Source: CAYRVX01 sp964427875 (lineage in GTDB: Bacteria; Planctomycetota; Phycisphaerae; SM23-33). Taken from it: 64,000 bases of DNA. The stretch is taken from the NCBI GenBank assembly GCA_964427875.1, contig CAYRVX010000028.1, positions 1 through 64,000 of the forward strand, given 5' to 3'. The position numbers were made by a program, and so were the translations under genes. Positions 53,583-63,738 of the stretch are shown piece after piece (within the stretch, counting starts at the first letter, position 1; every line of letters starts with the position of its first letter). The notes under the pieces are model-generated. The model had not been told where the DNA came from, did not search any database, and saw only the letters and a list, made by a program, of their open reading frames with translations.

Positions 53583-53775
53583 AGTACAGCGCGAGGTCTG
53601 GCGAATCCGAAAGGAGCTGGACCGGAGGCTCGCGAAGATGACTCCCGAGCAGCGAACGGCACACTTCCGCGGGGTCTTCGACCGCATCGAGGCCAAGTTC
53701 GGAATGAGGCTGAAGCTGAGACGGGCCCAGCCGGGGCAGCGGAGCCCCATCATCGCGGACCCTCCTCAGGAATAG
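53569..53775 (+). CDS. Small charged protein, antitoxin candidate 1
   Basis: This 68-residue protein begins MPISEVQREVWRIRKELDRR and continues with MTPEQRTAHFRGVFDRIEAK, a helical charged design. Similar short proteins accompany PIN nucleases of this subgroup. It is clearly related to the protein at 53892 (shared pattern I..QREVW..R.ELDR.LA.MTP). The start lies inside the PIN gene, so the two are translated together. Its antitoxin role is inferred. Confidence 0.7.
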   Translation: MPISEVQREVWRIRKELDRRLAKMTPEQRTAHFRGVFDRIEAKFGMRLKLRRAQPGQRSPIIADPPQE

Positions 53776-53891
53776 CCGCGCAGTATCGGCGCGGCCGAGC
53801 TCTCCGACCGGCGGTCCTGTGCGGCGGGTCATCGTCTGGCAGGACAACGCGGCAAATGGATCAGCCGGACACCCAGATCGCTTGACTGACG

Positions 53892-54089
53892 ATGAGCTAC
53901 AGCAAGAGACAGATTGAGGTCTGGAAGGCCAGAGAGGAACTCGACAGGAAGCTGGCCGACATGACGCCACAGGAGATCATCGAGTACGCCGATGGGGCCC
54001 TGGAACGTGCGCGTGCCCGGACCGGGAGACAACTGAAGCTGAGGGTCGCCGATGCCTCCCCGGACACAGCAGTCGAGGCGAATCAGTAG
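53892..54089 (+). CDS. Small charged protein, antitoxin candidate 2 (paralogue)
   Basis: This 65-residue protein reads MSYSKRQIEVWKAREELDRK, then LADMTPQEIIEYADGALERA. It aligns with the previous small protein over its first 45 residues, including ELDRKLADMTP against ELDRRLAKMTP and R.LKLR near the end. No nuclease gene stands directly before it; its TAG stop overlaps the GTG start of the HEPN-like gene. The layout could be PIN-antitoxin followed by antitoxin-HEPN, or a tandem duplication. Confidence 0.65.
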   Translation: MSYSKRQIEVWKAREELDRKLADMTPQEIIEYADGALERARARTGRQLKLRVADASPDTAVEANQ

Positions 54090-55375
54090 TGGCCCCGTCG
54101 CGTGAACAAGGCTCCGAGGTCTCCGTTTGGCCGCTGCTTTACCTGCGCGCGAACTGGGCCGGCCCGATGATCGACTGCTTCGACCTGGGTGTGAAGCTGA
54201 TTCGCGCAGATTCGGAAACGCTCGCCAGGATGAAGGACATCGTGGGCCCCAACGCCAGGTTCCCAGGCCACTATGTGTTCGACAGTGATGTTCAGTGGCT
54301 CCTGGCGATCCCTGTCGCGCAGGAGGTCCAGTACGCCAACAGCGCGAAGCTGGGCATCTCGACACGGGAAGAAGTTGCTCGTGCGCTGGTGGACACGTTC
54401 CTGCTCTCTCTCCGGCTGGTTCGGCAAACGGCCGCAGTCTGTCCCGTATGGTTCGGCGCCAAGGTTGATCAGAACGGGTTGCACACGCCGCTCGACTCAG
54501 ACAGAACCAAGGACTACGAAGACCCGTGGTTGGACTGGGATCCGGGAAGGGAGTTCGGGGGGGAGACCTTGGAGGAAGGCGAGCTTGAGGCCACCGAGAC
54601 GTTTGAAGAAGGCGACCTTGGGTCGATCGCTGACCTCTGGGACCGTCTGGTGCATTCCTTCTCACTGAAGGGCTTTCTTACCCAGGCGCACACGGAGATG
54701 TTCTGGCAAGAGATCGACAGGAGGGCAACTGGCGAGGCGGACGACTGGTTCCGGGCGCGCAGCCCAGCGATATCGGCCGACCCCGGCTTGGCCGAGCCGA
54801 TGGTCTCTGTCTTGCGGCAAGACCAAGTGTGGCAACAGCGGCATTCTGAGGCATTCAGGAACACGCTCAGGGCCCGCCTCGACGAGATATTCCTCCGCGC
54901 AACGCGGATCGGTAGGGCATTGGGGCTCTTCAACGAGGCATTCGGCTCCCATCCGGTAGGCGCCTTTCTGCTCATGTGCTTCGCCCTTGAGACGCTCTTC
55001 ACCGTGGAGAAACCAAGTAACAGAAGGGGCATCACGTGCAAGTTGAAGAGGAGAGCGGCAGAGCTGCTCCGTCCCGGAGGGCAGGCTGGTAAACCCAAGG
55101 AGGTGAAGGACAAGGTAGGTCGCATCCTGAAGGAACGAGGCGATCTCGTCCATGGCAGCAAGCGGATGGATTGCGTACCTGAAAAGACGCAGAGGGAGGC
55201 GGTTGACCTTACCCGCTTGAGTCTCCGGACCGTGCTGTCTCGGCCTGAGCTGCTGAAGCTTTACTGCGATCCCTCTACGTCAGCCACACCCGGAAAGAAG
55301 GAAGACGTGGGCGGGTTGAGGGAGTTCTTCCGCAAGTTGGACGGTGGTGCAGGATGTTCCGGTGAAGGAAAGTGA
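54089..55375 (+). CDS. Apea-like HEPN-domain protein, possible defence RNase
   Basis: This 428-residue protein has a C-terminal region (about 295-405) resembling the Apea-like HEPN domain. FLLMCFALETLFTVEKPSN is followed by a helix and ILKERGDLVHGSK, which contains the RxxxxH ribonuclease motif (Arg350, His355). The N-terminal 280 residues have no recognised domain; an acidic linker (GETLEEGELEATETFEEGDL) lies near 155-175. The start codon overlaps the small paralogue's stop. HEPN nucleases of this type act in antiphage abortive systems, but this case rests on the motif and the PIN neighbourhood. Base composition is milder than the surrounding microcompartment genes. Confidence 0.65.
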   Translation: MAPSREQGSEVSVWPLLYLRANWAGPMIDCFDLGVKLIRADSETLARMKDIVGPNARFPGHYVFDSDVQWLLAIPVAQEVQYANSAKLGISTREEVARALVDTFLLSLRLVRQTAAVCPVWFGAKVDQNGLHTPLDSDRTKDYEDPWLDWDPGREFGGETLEEGELEATETFEEGDLGSIADLWDRLVHSFSLKGFLTQAHTEMFWQEIDRRATGEADDWFRARSPAISADPGLAEPMVSVLRQDQVWQQRHSEAFRNTLRARLDEIFLRATRIGRALGLFNEAFGSHPVGAFLLMCFALETLFTVEKPSNRRGITCKLKRRAAELLRPGGQAGKPKEVKDKVGRILKERGDLVHGSKRMDCVPEKTQREAVDLTRLSLRTVLSRPELLKLYCDPSTSATPGKKEDVGGLREFFRKLDGGAGCSGEGK

Positions 55376-55474
55376 AGATGGATGAAGACACCGTCGGCGT
55401 GCCTGCCCGGACGCGCGTCTCATCACGGCAGCGTGGTGGGTCGCAACGCGCGGGCGCACTTGTGGGTTGAGAAC

Positions 55475-56227
55475 ATGCGACTCAAGCAATTCATTCTGAC
55501 ATCCTCGATGGGCAAGCGGTTGATCGGTAAGGGCGTGGCGGCGCATCCGGTGATCCGGGACGTGCTGGAGTCCGGCACGCTGGTGATCGTGGCCGGCACG
55601 ACGAACGGGTACGTGGCCGAGGAGATCCTCGCCGCCACGGGGCAGCAGGAGGGCTTCACGCGCAAGGGCTTTCGCCGCGGCGTGACCGTCCCGCCGGGCA
55701 AGAAGGCGCCGCAGGCGGAGTTCACCGGCGACGTGGTCCTGGTAAAGGGCGCCTGGCAGAAGGGCAAGGAGATCTTCGACGTCGCCGACGACCTCAAGGC
55801 CGGCGACGTAGTGCTCAAGGGCGCCAACGCGCTCAGCGCCGACCTGGGCCGGGCGGCCGTGCTGATCGGCCATCCGCAGGCCGGCACCATCGGGGCGGCC
55901 CTGCCGGCCGTGCTCGGGCGGCGCGTCCGCCTGATCATCCCCGTCGGCCTCGAGAAGCGGATCTGCGACGACCTCGACCAGATCGCCGCGGAGATCAACG
56001 CCCCCGAGGCCGAGGGGCCGCGGCTGCTGCCGATGCCCGGCGAGCCGTTCACCGAGCTCGACGCGATCGAGCTGCTCTCCGACGCGGAGGCATTCCTCGT
56101 CGCCGCCGGCGGCATCTGCGGCGCCGAGGGCGCCGTCTGGGTCGCCGTCCGGGGCAGCGACCGGCAGGTGGCCGCGGCAGAAGAGATCATCGCCTCCGTC
56201 GCCGACGAGCCGCCTTGCGAGGCGTAG
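55475..56227 (+). CDS. Conserved protein of unknown function
   Basis: This 250-residue soluble protein without signal peptide is rich in glycine and alanine with a Rossmann-like pattern (SSMGKRLIGKGVAAHP, LVIVAGTTNGYVAEEIL, DVVLKGANALSADLGRAAV). The C-terminal third (MPGEPFTELDAIELLSDAEA then VWVAVRGSDRQVAAAEEII) looks like a small alpha/beta domain. I do not recognise a named family. It lies 100 bases after the HEPN-like gene and on the same strand as the PduS/PduT pair, so it could originally have been part of that unit. The first ATG with continuous protein-like sequence (55475) is used. Confidence 0.6.
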   Translation: MRLKQFILTSSMGKRLIGKGVAAHPVIRDVLESGTLVIVAGTTNGYVAEEILAATGQQEGFTRKGFRRGVTVPPGKKAPQAEFTGDVVLVKGAWQKGKEIFDVADDLKAGDVVLKGANALSADLGRAAVLIGHPQAGTIGAALPAVLGRRVRLIIPVGLEKRICDDLDQIAAEINAPEAEGPRLLPMPGEPFTELDAIELLSDAEAFLVAAGGICGAEGAVWVAVRGSDRQVAAAEEIIASVADEPPCEA

Positions 56228-56274
56228 GCGGCGCGCCCTGCATCTCTCCGTCGATGCCCGTGTGCGAGCCGCCC

Positions 56275-59200
56275 TTACGGCCCTTCAGGCGGATCGGAGT
56301 CGATCCACTCCAGGTCGAGTTCGCTGAAGACGTCGCCGACCCGCAGGTCCGTGACCTTGTCCAGCACGCCGTCGCCGTTGAGGTTCGCCAGGAACCAGTC
56401 CGCCCCGCCGCCGCCGGTCAGCCTGTCCCGGGCATCGTCGTAAAAGACCGTCACCGGCCCGTTGTCGGGGTCGGCGTTGAGGAAGTACGGCCCGTTCAAG
56501 CCGCCGTCGGGCCCCGTGATGTGAGCCACTCGAGTCTCGAAGTCGTTGGCCGACGTCCACTCGGCCATGATCCCGCAGAGCGCAACGAGGTCCTCGTCGT
56601 ACACGGTGGTGCCGGCCACGAGGATGTCCTCGCCGGCATTCCCGACGATCCGGTCTGCGCCCTCGCCGCCGATCAGCAGGTCGCGGCCGGCCCTGCCGAC
56701 GACCATGTCGTCGCCGTCGCCGCCGACGAGCATGTCGTTGCCCGCCCCGCCGCGGAGCCAGTCGTCACCGGTGCCGCCGAACATCCAGCCCATGACCTCC
56801 AGGTCCGAGTGGATCTTGATGCTGTCGTTGCCGGCCAGCCCGTAAACGATGACCTTGCTGACGGCGTCCGCGGCGCCCCGAAACCGGAAGACGCCCAGCT
56901 CCCAGATGATCGAGCTCGTGATGATCGTGACCCTGAAGTAGTCCTCCTGGGGCCCGATCATCACGTTGATGATGTCGTTCAGGGACGAGCCCCTGACGAC
57001 CAGGGCGTTGGTCCCGTCGCCGCAGGGGCTCTCGATGACGTGGACGGACCTCTCGCCCGTCCCCGTCACGGTCACCGTGACCGTGGCGCCGGCCGTGCCG
57101 CCGTCACCATCGCTGATCGTGTAGCTGAAGGTATCCGCGGCCGTCTCGCCGTCGGCCAGGCCCAGCAGCGCCCCCGACGTGGTGGCGTCGTAGCTGAAGC
57201 CGCCGTCGGCGTTCATGACCACCGTCGCGCCGAGGCTCGTGGCCAGGCTGCCCGTGCTCGTCACCACCAGCGGGTCGCTGGCGCCCGCCGGGTCGCTGTC
57301 GTTGGCCAGGACGCCGTCGCCGGGCAAGACGTTCAGCAGATCGAACATGTCGGCCGGATCGGTGGCGTAGTCGTCGTCCACCGCCGTCGGAGCGACGTTG
57401 CTCACGACCAGGTTGAACTGCACCGCGGACACGTCGTCGCCGTCGCTGGCGGTGATGGTGACGACCTGGGTCTCGCCCGGCCCGTCGGTCGTGTCGAACG
57501 ACCAGCTCCAGGTCCCGTTGCCGTTATCCACCACCGTGCCGATCGAGGCCGACAGCGCCACCGTGTCGGCGCCCGGATCGCTCACCGTCCCCGTGTTGGC
57601 GGCCGTCTGGCTCTCGTCCACCGTCACCTCGGCGTTGTCCGCCGCGATGCTGGGAGCGGCGTTGGTGATCTCGACAGTGGCCGTGCCCGTATCGCTCAGG
57701 CCGGCGTCGTTGGTGACCTTCAGCGCGACGGTCTTCGAGTCGGGCCCGTCGAGGCCGGCCGCGGAGTAGATCGGGTTGATCCCCACCTCGTCGCCGCGCT
57801 CGGCGCCCGCGCCGATCTCGCCGAACTGCCCGTCGCCGTCGAGGTCCCACTCGTAGGTGAGTGGCGGCGGGGGCTGGTTGGGGTCGGTGCTGCCGGAGCC
57901 GTCCAGCGTGACGGTCGAGCCCTCGGCGACGGTGTAGGGCCCGTTTGCATTGGCGACGGGCGGCTCGTCTTCGGCCGTCTCGATCGTCAGGTCCGAGAGC
58001 ACCGGGCTGGTGCCGTCGGCGGCGGCCTTGAGCGTCGCCTGCACCTCGATGAACTGCCCCGTCAGCGAGAGCGCCTCGCCGCTCGTGACGTCAACGAAGG
58101 GCTCGCCGGCCAGGCCCGCGTGCGTCTCGGCGGCCCGGGCCTGCACGATGATGCTCTCGGGGACGGAGCCTTCCTCCTCCTCGTTCCAGGTGATGCTTCC
58201 CCAGGCGGTCCCGGCCTCGCCGCCGTCCTCGACCACCGTCCAGCTTCCCTGCCGCGACGTGGCGCTCATGGCGACCACGCCGGTCATGTCGCCGAGGCCC
58301 TCCGACGCGGCTCCGGCGCCCAGGTTCACCACCAGATCGGGTGCGCCAGGCGCCGCCCGATTGATCCGGGACGCCGTGTCCGACGCGGAACTGATGGCCC
58401 AGACCTTTCCAGCCGCATCGACCGACACGCCGATGGGGTTCAGTCCGACCGCGGGCGTGGCCACCAGGACCCCCTCGCTGGTACGGCCGTAGACCCTCCC
58501 CAGGCCCCAATTGGCCACCCAGAAGCTGTTGTCGGCCGGTCTGACCGCCACCCCCTGGGGCGGGCCCGTGGCGCCCGTGTCAAAGGTCCTCACAACGGCG
58601 CCGTCGGTTGGTCTGATCTTCAGCAGGTTATTCCCTGAGGGATTGCTCACGAAAAGGTAGCCATCGGTGTCTATGCCCACACCGTGACACTGGTTTCCCG
58701 TGCCCAAGTTGATCACCTGGGGGGTGGGGGTGTTGGTGTCGTAACGGAGGATGTTGGTCGAACCGGGCTGAGTGATCGACCAGAGCACGCCGTTGGCGTC
58801 CAGCAGCCCGCCGTAGCCGCCGGCAATGGGGTTGATCTGAGAGCCGGGGATCGGCTCGCCGGTGACCCCGCTAATCTTCTCGTGGATCTTGTCGACCGTG
58901 CCGCCGACCCACAGGTCGTTGTTGGCGTCGATGGCCAGCGTGCCGACCTCCTTGGCGGTTGTCCGCGTGTAGTTGATGATGGCCTCGTCCTCGGCCGTCG
59001 AGACGCCGCCGAGCGTGTCGGCCCCGCCGGCGTTGGTCCAGGCCAGGACGTTGCCGAGGCCGCTCGAGGTCCTGATCAGCCCGTCGCCGTCGCGGTCGAT
59101 GGCCGTGTTGTAGTCGAACGGGCCCTGGAGGTACTCGCCGTTGTCGTCGGGCGTGAACGATCCGTCGCCGTTTTTGTCCCCCCGGGTCCCGCCGATCACC

Positions 59201-59640
59201 AGGGCGATCCGCGTGACCGACCCCATGCCGCCGGTGTCCTCGGCGATGTTGGCGACCCAGACGTTGCCGAGCAGGTCCACGGCCGTGCGGGCAGGGCTCT
59301 TGTCCATTCCGTCCGGCGCCGCGGCGTACTCGCCCACGATCGCCCCGGTCTCGCTGTGGATCCGGACCAGCGTGCCTCGCCCCGTACAGGCGACGTTGAC
59401 ATACGGGAAGGGCTCCGCGATCGCGTTGATCTGCAACTGGTCGGCGGGACTGTCGTGATTCAGGTTGAGGGTCGCGCCCGCATCGAAGTCGTCGCTGGAC
59501 GTATAGGTCCAGGCGCTGAGCAGCAGCCGCGGCTCCATGGGCTCGAACGCGGGCCGTTCGCTTCGCTCCCGTGCCTCGGTCGATCGCCGGCCGGCGGGCC
59601 ACAGCAGCCCCTGCACGTACTTCCTCATCTTCGTAATCAT
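56275..59640 (-). CDS. Giant secreted surface protein: MEPRLLLSA signal, NHL-like propeller, PKD, cadherin-like and RTX-type repeats
   Basis: This protein has 1121 residues from the ATG at 59640, which follows AAGGAG at good spacing. Near residue 35 it carries MEPRLLLSA, the N-terminal sorting motif typical of planctomycete surface proteins. About residues 45-430 form a beta-propeller (NVWVANIAED, NDLWVGGTVDKIHE, VLWSITQPGSTNILRYD, FWVANWGLGRVYG). PKD-like modules follow (PPVANANGPYTVAEGSTVTL, YEWDLDGDGQF), then a cadherin-like VDDDYATDP domain. Near the C-terminus come calcium-binding RTX-type nonapeptides (GGTGDDWLRGGAGNDMLVGG). It is probably surface-attached; no ligand can be named. It is transcribed from the promoter at 59750. 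Confidence 0.88.
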   Translation of the reverse strand: MITKMRKYVQGLLWPAGRRSTEARERSERPAFEPMEPRLLLSAWTYTSSDDFDAGATLNLNHDSPADQLQINAIAEPFPYVNVACTGRGTLVRIHSETGAIVGEYAAAPDGMDKSPARTAVDLLGNVWVANIAEDTGGMGSVTRIALVIGGTRGDKNGDGSFTPDDNGEYLQGPFDYNTAIDRDGDGLIRTSSGLGNVLAWTNAGGADTLGGVSTAEDEAIINYTRTTAKEVGTLAIDANNDLWVGGTVDKIHEKISGVTGEPIPGSQINPIAGGYGGLLDANGVLWSITQPGSTNILRYDTNTPTPQVINLGTGNQCHGVGIDTDGYLFVSNPSGNNLLKIRPTDGAVVRTFDTGATGPPQGVAVRPADNSFWVANWGLGRVYGRTSEGVLVATPAVGLNPIGVSVDAAGKVWAISSASDTASRINRAAPGAPDLVVNLGAGAASEGLGDMTGVVAMSATSRQGSWTVVEDGGEAGTAWGSITWNEEEEGSVPESIIVQARAAETHAGLAGEPFVDVTSGEALSLTGQFIEVQATLKAAADGTSPVLSDLTIETAEDEPPVANANGPYTVAEGSTVTLDGSGSTDPNQPPPPLTYEWDLDGDGQFGEIGAGAERGDEVGINPIYSAAGLDGPDSKTVALKVTNDAGLSDTGTATVEITNAAPSIAADNAEVTVDESQTAANTGTVSDPGADTVALSASIGTVVDNGNGTWSWSFDTTDGPGETQVVTITASDGDDVSAVQFNLVVSNVAPTAVDDDYATDPADMFDLLNVLPGDGVLANDSDPAGASDPLVVTSTGSLATSLGATVVMNADGGFSYDATTSGALLGLADGETAADTFSYTISDGDGGTAGATVTVTVTGTGERSVHVIESPCGDGTNALVVRGSSLNDIINVMIGPQEDYFRVTIITSSIIWELGVFRFRGAADAVSKVIVYGLAGNDSIKIHSDLEVMGWMFGGTGDDWLRGGAGNDMLVGGDGDDMVVGRAGRDLLIGGEGADRIVGNAGEDILVAGTTVYDEDLVALCGIMAEWTSANDFETRVAHITGPDGGLNGPYFLNADPDNGPVTVFYDDARDRLTGGGGADWFLANLNGDGVLDKVTDLRVGDVFSELDLEWIDSDPPEGP

Positions 59641-59749
59641 CGGCTTCTCCTTTTCCCTCACCCCCGCGGGGAACGGATAGACGCGCACTCGGACACTGAT
59701 ATCTACCGATTGGGTTTCTTGGCCGCACCACTATCGGACCAGAATTGGA

Positions 59750-59778
59750 ATTATCCCACATCTTCCGGGGTTTTTCAA
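59750..59778 (-). promoter_or_regulatory. Promoter of the giant surface-protein gene
   Basis: On the minus strand TTGAAA (59778-59773) and GATAAT (59755-59750) are 17 bases apart, both one base from the sigma-70 consensus in most positions. They lie 110 bases upstream of the ATG at 59640, in the only AT-rich stretch of the region. Confidence 0.6.
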
Positions 59779-59887
59779 GCGCAAATCAGGCCGGCGGCTC
59801 CTTTTCCGGCCTCCGTGCGGCGAGGAATCGGGGGGAGCGTAGCGTCTTCGGGGGCCGGCTTGGCGCCGCTTGCGGGGCGGGGGCGTC

Positions 59888-61729
<1,842 letters not shown>

Positions 61730-61836
61730 GAGGCGTGCTCCCGGATGCGACGAGTCATCCCAGCCGCACCGGCCGAGCCGACGCGGCGGCCATGGGTACT
61801 ACGAAGAGTCCCTCGCGAGGTCCCCTCCGGAAGTGC

Positions 61837-63480
61837 TCATCCGGCCCGGGCGCGGTGGATCTTCCAGAGGCTCCGCCAGGTCGCCGAGACGCGGTCCATC
61901 AGGTCCATGTTCTGGAGCGACAGGGCCAGGTCGGCCCGAATCCTGTCGCGCTCGGACTCGCCGGCCTCGGCCTCCATGCGGCGCACCTCGTTCTCGAACT
62001 TCTCGCGATTCGTGTACAGCAGTGCCAGCCGATAGTGCAGCTCCACGAGCCGCGGCTCGATGTCCAGCGCGCGGCAGAAGGCGTCGGCCGCCTCGTCCAC
62101 CAGGTGCAGCTCCTGGCGGACCACGCCGAGCTTGATCCACGCCTTGGTGTAGGAAGGGCTGAGCCTGGCGGCCTCGTTGAACTGCTCCATGGCCGCGGCG
62201 TCCTGCCGCCGGGCCCTCAGCAGCACGCCGTAGCGGTACCGCAGGTCGGCGTGGCGCGGGTGGCGGTGGACCTCTTCGGCGTGGCGGTGGATCTGCAGGG
62301 GAAGCAGGTCGTCGCCGTCGAGGTCCGGGCCCCCGGCGGGCGCCTGCGTGCCGCCCGGAAAGCCGCCGGGGAAACCCCCGCTCGCCGCGGACCTCAACTG
62401 AAGCCTCGCCACCTCCGCCATCAGCATGGTGCTGTTGGGCTCGACGGCCCCGGCGAGATCGAAGCTGTTCCCGGCGGCGTCGCCCTCGCCCAGCGCCGAT
62501 TGGGCCACGCCCATGCCGACGTAGCACGTCAGCAGCCGGTCGTTCAGCTCGGCGGCACGGTGGAACGCCTCGGCCGCCTCCTCCCATCGCCCGTTGACCA
62601 GGTGATGCGTGCCGAGCTTGACCGTTGCCTCCAGGTACCCCGGCTGGAGCTCCAGCGCCAGGAGGTAGTTCCTCACGGCCCCGTCGTCGTCGCGGACCCG
62701 GCTGCACAGGTCGCCCAGGCGGACGTGAAGGTCGGCAAACGGGCCCTGCTGGCTGATCAGCCAGTGCAGGCGCTCGACGGCCTCCGGGATTCGGCCTTCG
62801 GCCACCATCGCTTCGACGTCGTCATCGACCAGCGCCCAGTTGTCGGGCTCCAGGGCGATGGCGGTCTCGAACTCGTCAACCGCTTCGTCGTGCCTCCGCG
62901 AGCGGAGATACAGGTGGGCCAGCGCCGAGCGGTAGCAGATCTCCCGCGGCTCGATGTCGCGAAGCGACTGATACTGCTCGATGGCCTCGTCGAGCTCGCC
63001 GGTGAGGACGCCGATGGCGGCGAGCCTCTCCCGGGCCGTCATGAACGACCCGTCCGCCGCGACCGCCCGGCGGTAGTACGCCGCGGCCTGCTCGGGCTCC
63101 AGGAGCTTCTCGAGGCAGAACCCGATGCCGAACAGCACCGCCGCCTCGGACGGGCGGATCTCGTCGGCAACCTTCAGGTGCTCCAGCGCGCCGGCGGGAT
63201 CGCCCTTCTCGTCGCACGCCGACGCCAGCGCCGCCCGCGCCGACAGGCAGTCGCCCTTCGCCCGGCAGGCGTCGTCGAGATGCCTGACGGCGTCGTCAAG
63301 CCGCCCGGCGCGGAGATGCGCCAGGCCGACCTGCAAACGCCGACCCGGACCGTCGTGCTGGGCCTTGGCGGGCGCGGCCGGCTGCTCGCCGTCGCCGGAC
63401 GGCCACCAGAAGTAGCGGTCCAGCAGATCGCTCAGATCGCTGTCCACCCCCCGGCCGAGCAGCTCGAGTATGTAGCTCAC
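61837..63480 (-). CDS. TPR-repeat protein
   Basis: This protein of about 547 residues opens with SYILELLGRGVDSDLSDLLD, a phrase that looks like a natural N-terminus, so the GTG at 63480 is taken as start. An open frame continues to 63594 but encodes arginine/glycine-rich sequence unlike the rest. Ten or more tetratricopeptide repeats follow (for example AALASACDEKGDPAGALEHL, DEAVDEFETAIALEPDNWAL, NEAARLSPSYTKAWIKLGVV), interrupted near residue 365 by a low-complexity GGFPGGFPGG linker. No signal peptide is apparent. TPR arrays mediate protein contacts; no partner is identified. glmS follows on the same strand after 107 bases. Confidence 0.82.
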   Translation of the reverse strand: MSYILELLGRGVDSDLSDLLDRYFWWPSGDGEQPAAPAKAQHDGPGRRLQVGLAHLRAGRLDDAVRHLDDACRAKGDCLSARAALASACDEKGDPAGALEHLKVADEIRPSEAAVLFGIGFCLEKLLEPEQAAAYYRRAVAADGSFMTARERLAAIGVLTGELDEAIEQYQSLRDIEPREICYRSALAHLYLRSRRHDEAVDEFETAIALEPDNWALVDDDVEAMVAEGRIPEAVERLHWLISQQGPFADLHVRLGDLCSRVRDDDGAVRNYLLALELQPGYLEATVKLGTHHLVNGRWEEAAEAFHRAAELNDRLLTCYVGMGVAQSALGEGDAAGNSFDLAGAVEPNSTMLMAEVARLQLRSAASGGFPGGFPGGTQAPAGGPDLDGDDLLPLQIHRHAEEVHRHPRHADLRYRYGVLLRARRQDAAAMEQFNEAARLSPSYTKAWIKLGVVRQELHLVDEAADAFCRALDIEPRLVELHYRLALLYTNREKFENEVRRMEAEAGESERDRIRADLALSLQNMDLMDRVSATWRSLWKIHRARAG

Positions 63481-63738
63481 GCGTCCGGTTCCCTCGGGCG
63501 CCCGGGGCCACGAAGACTTCGCCGGCCCGCCGGTCACGCCCGTCCAACGGCAACGTGGGCCGCGGAATACCCGCTCCCGCGGAATCACCATCATTCCTAT
63601 CGGCAGATGGCGGGGAGGGATAAAAGAAGTTCCAGTGCTCTGCGCTCTTCCTCGCCGATGGCGGAGCCGCAGCGTGCCGCCACGGTGCGTTTGGCCCCCT
63701 TTCGCCGCGCGCGCGGTCTGCCCTGCGTCGGAAAGAGC

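Noticed and set aside
56215..58638. 807-codon plus-strand open frame
   Set aside because: It mirrors the Asp-rich repeats of the giant surface protein and has no start context or recognisable domain.
61730..61836. glmS ribozyme
   Set aside because: The leader is only about 107 bases and I see no conserved core. The ribozyme is also mainly known from Firmicutes.
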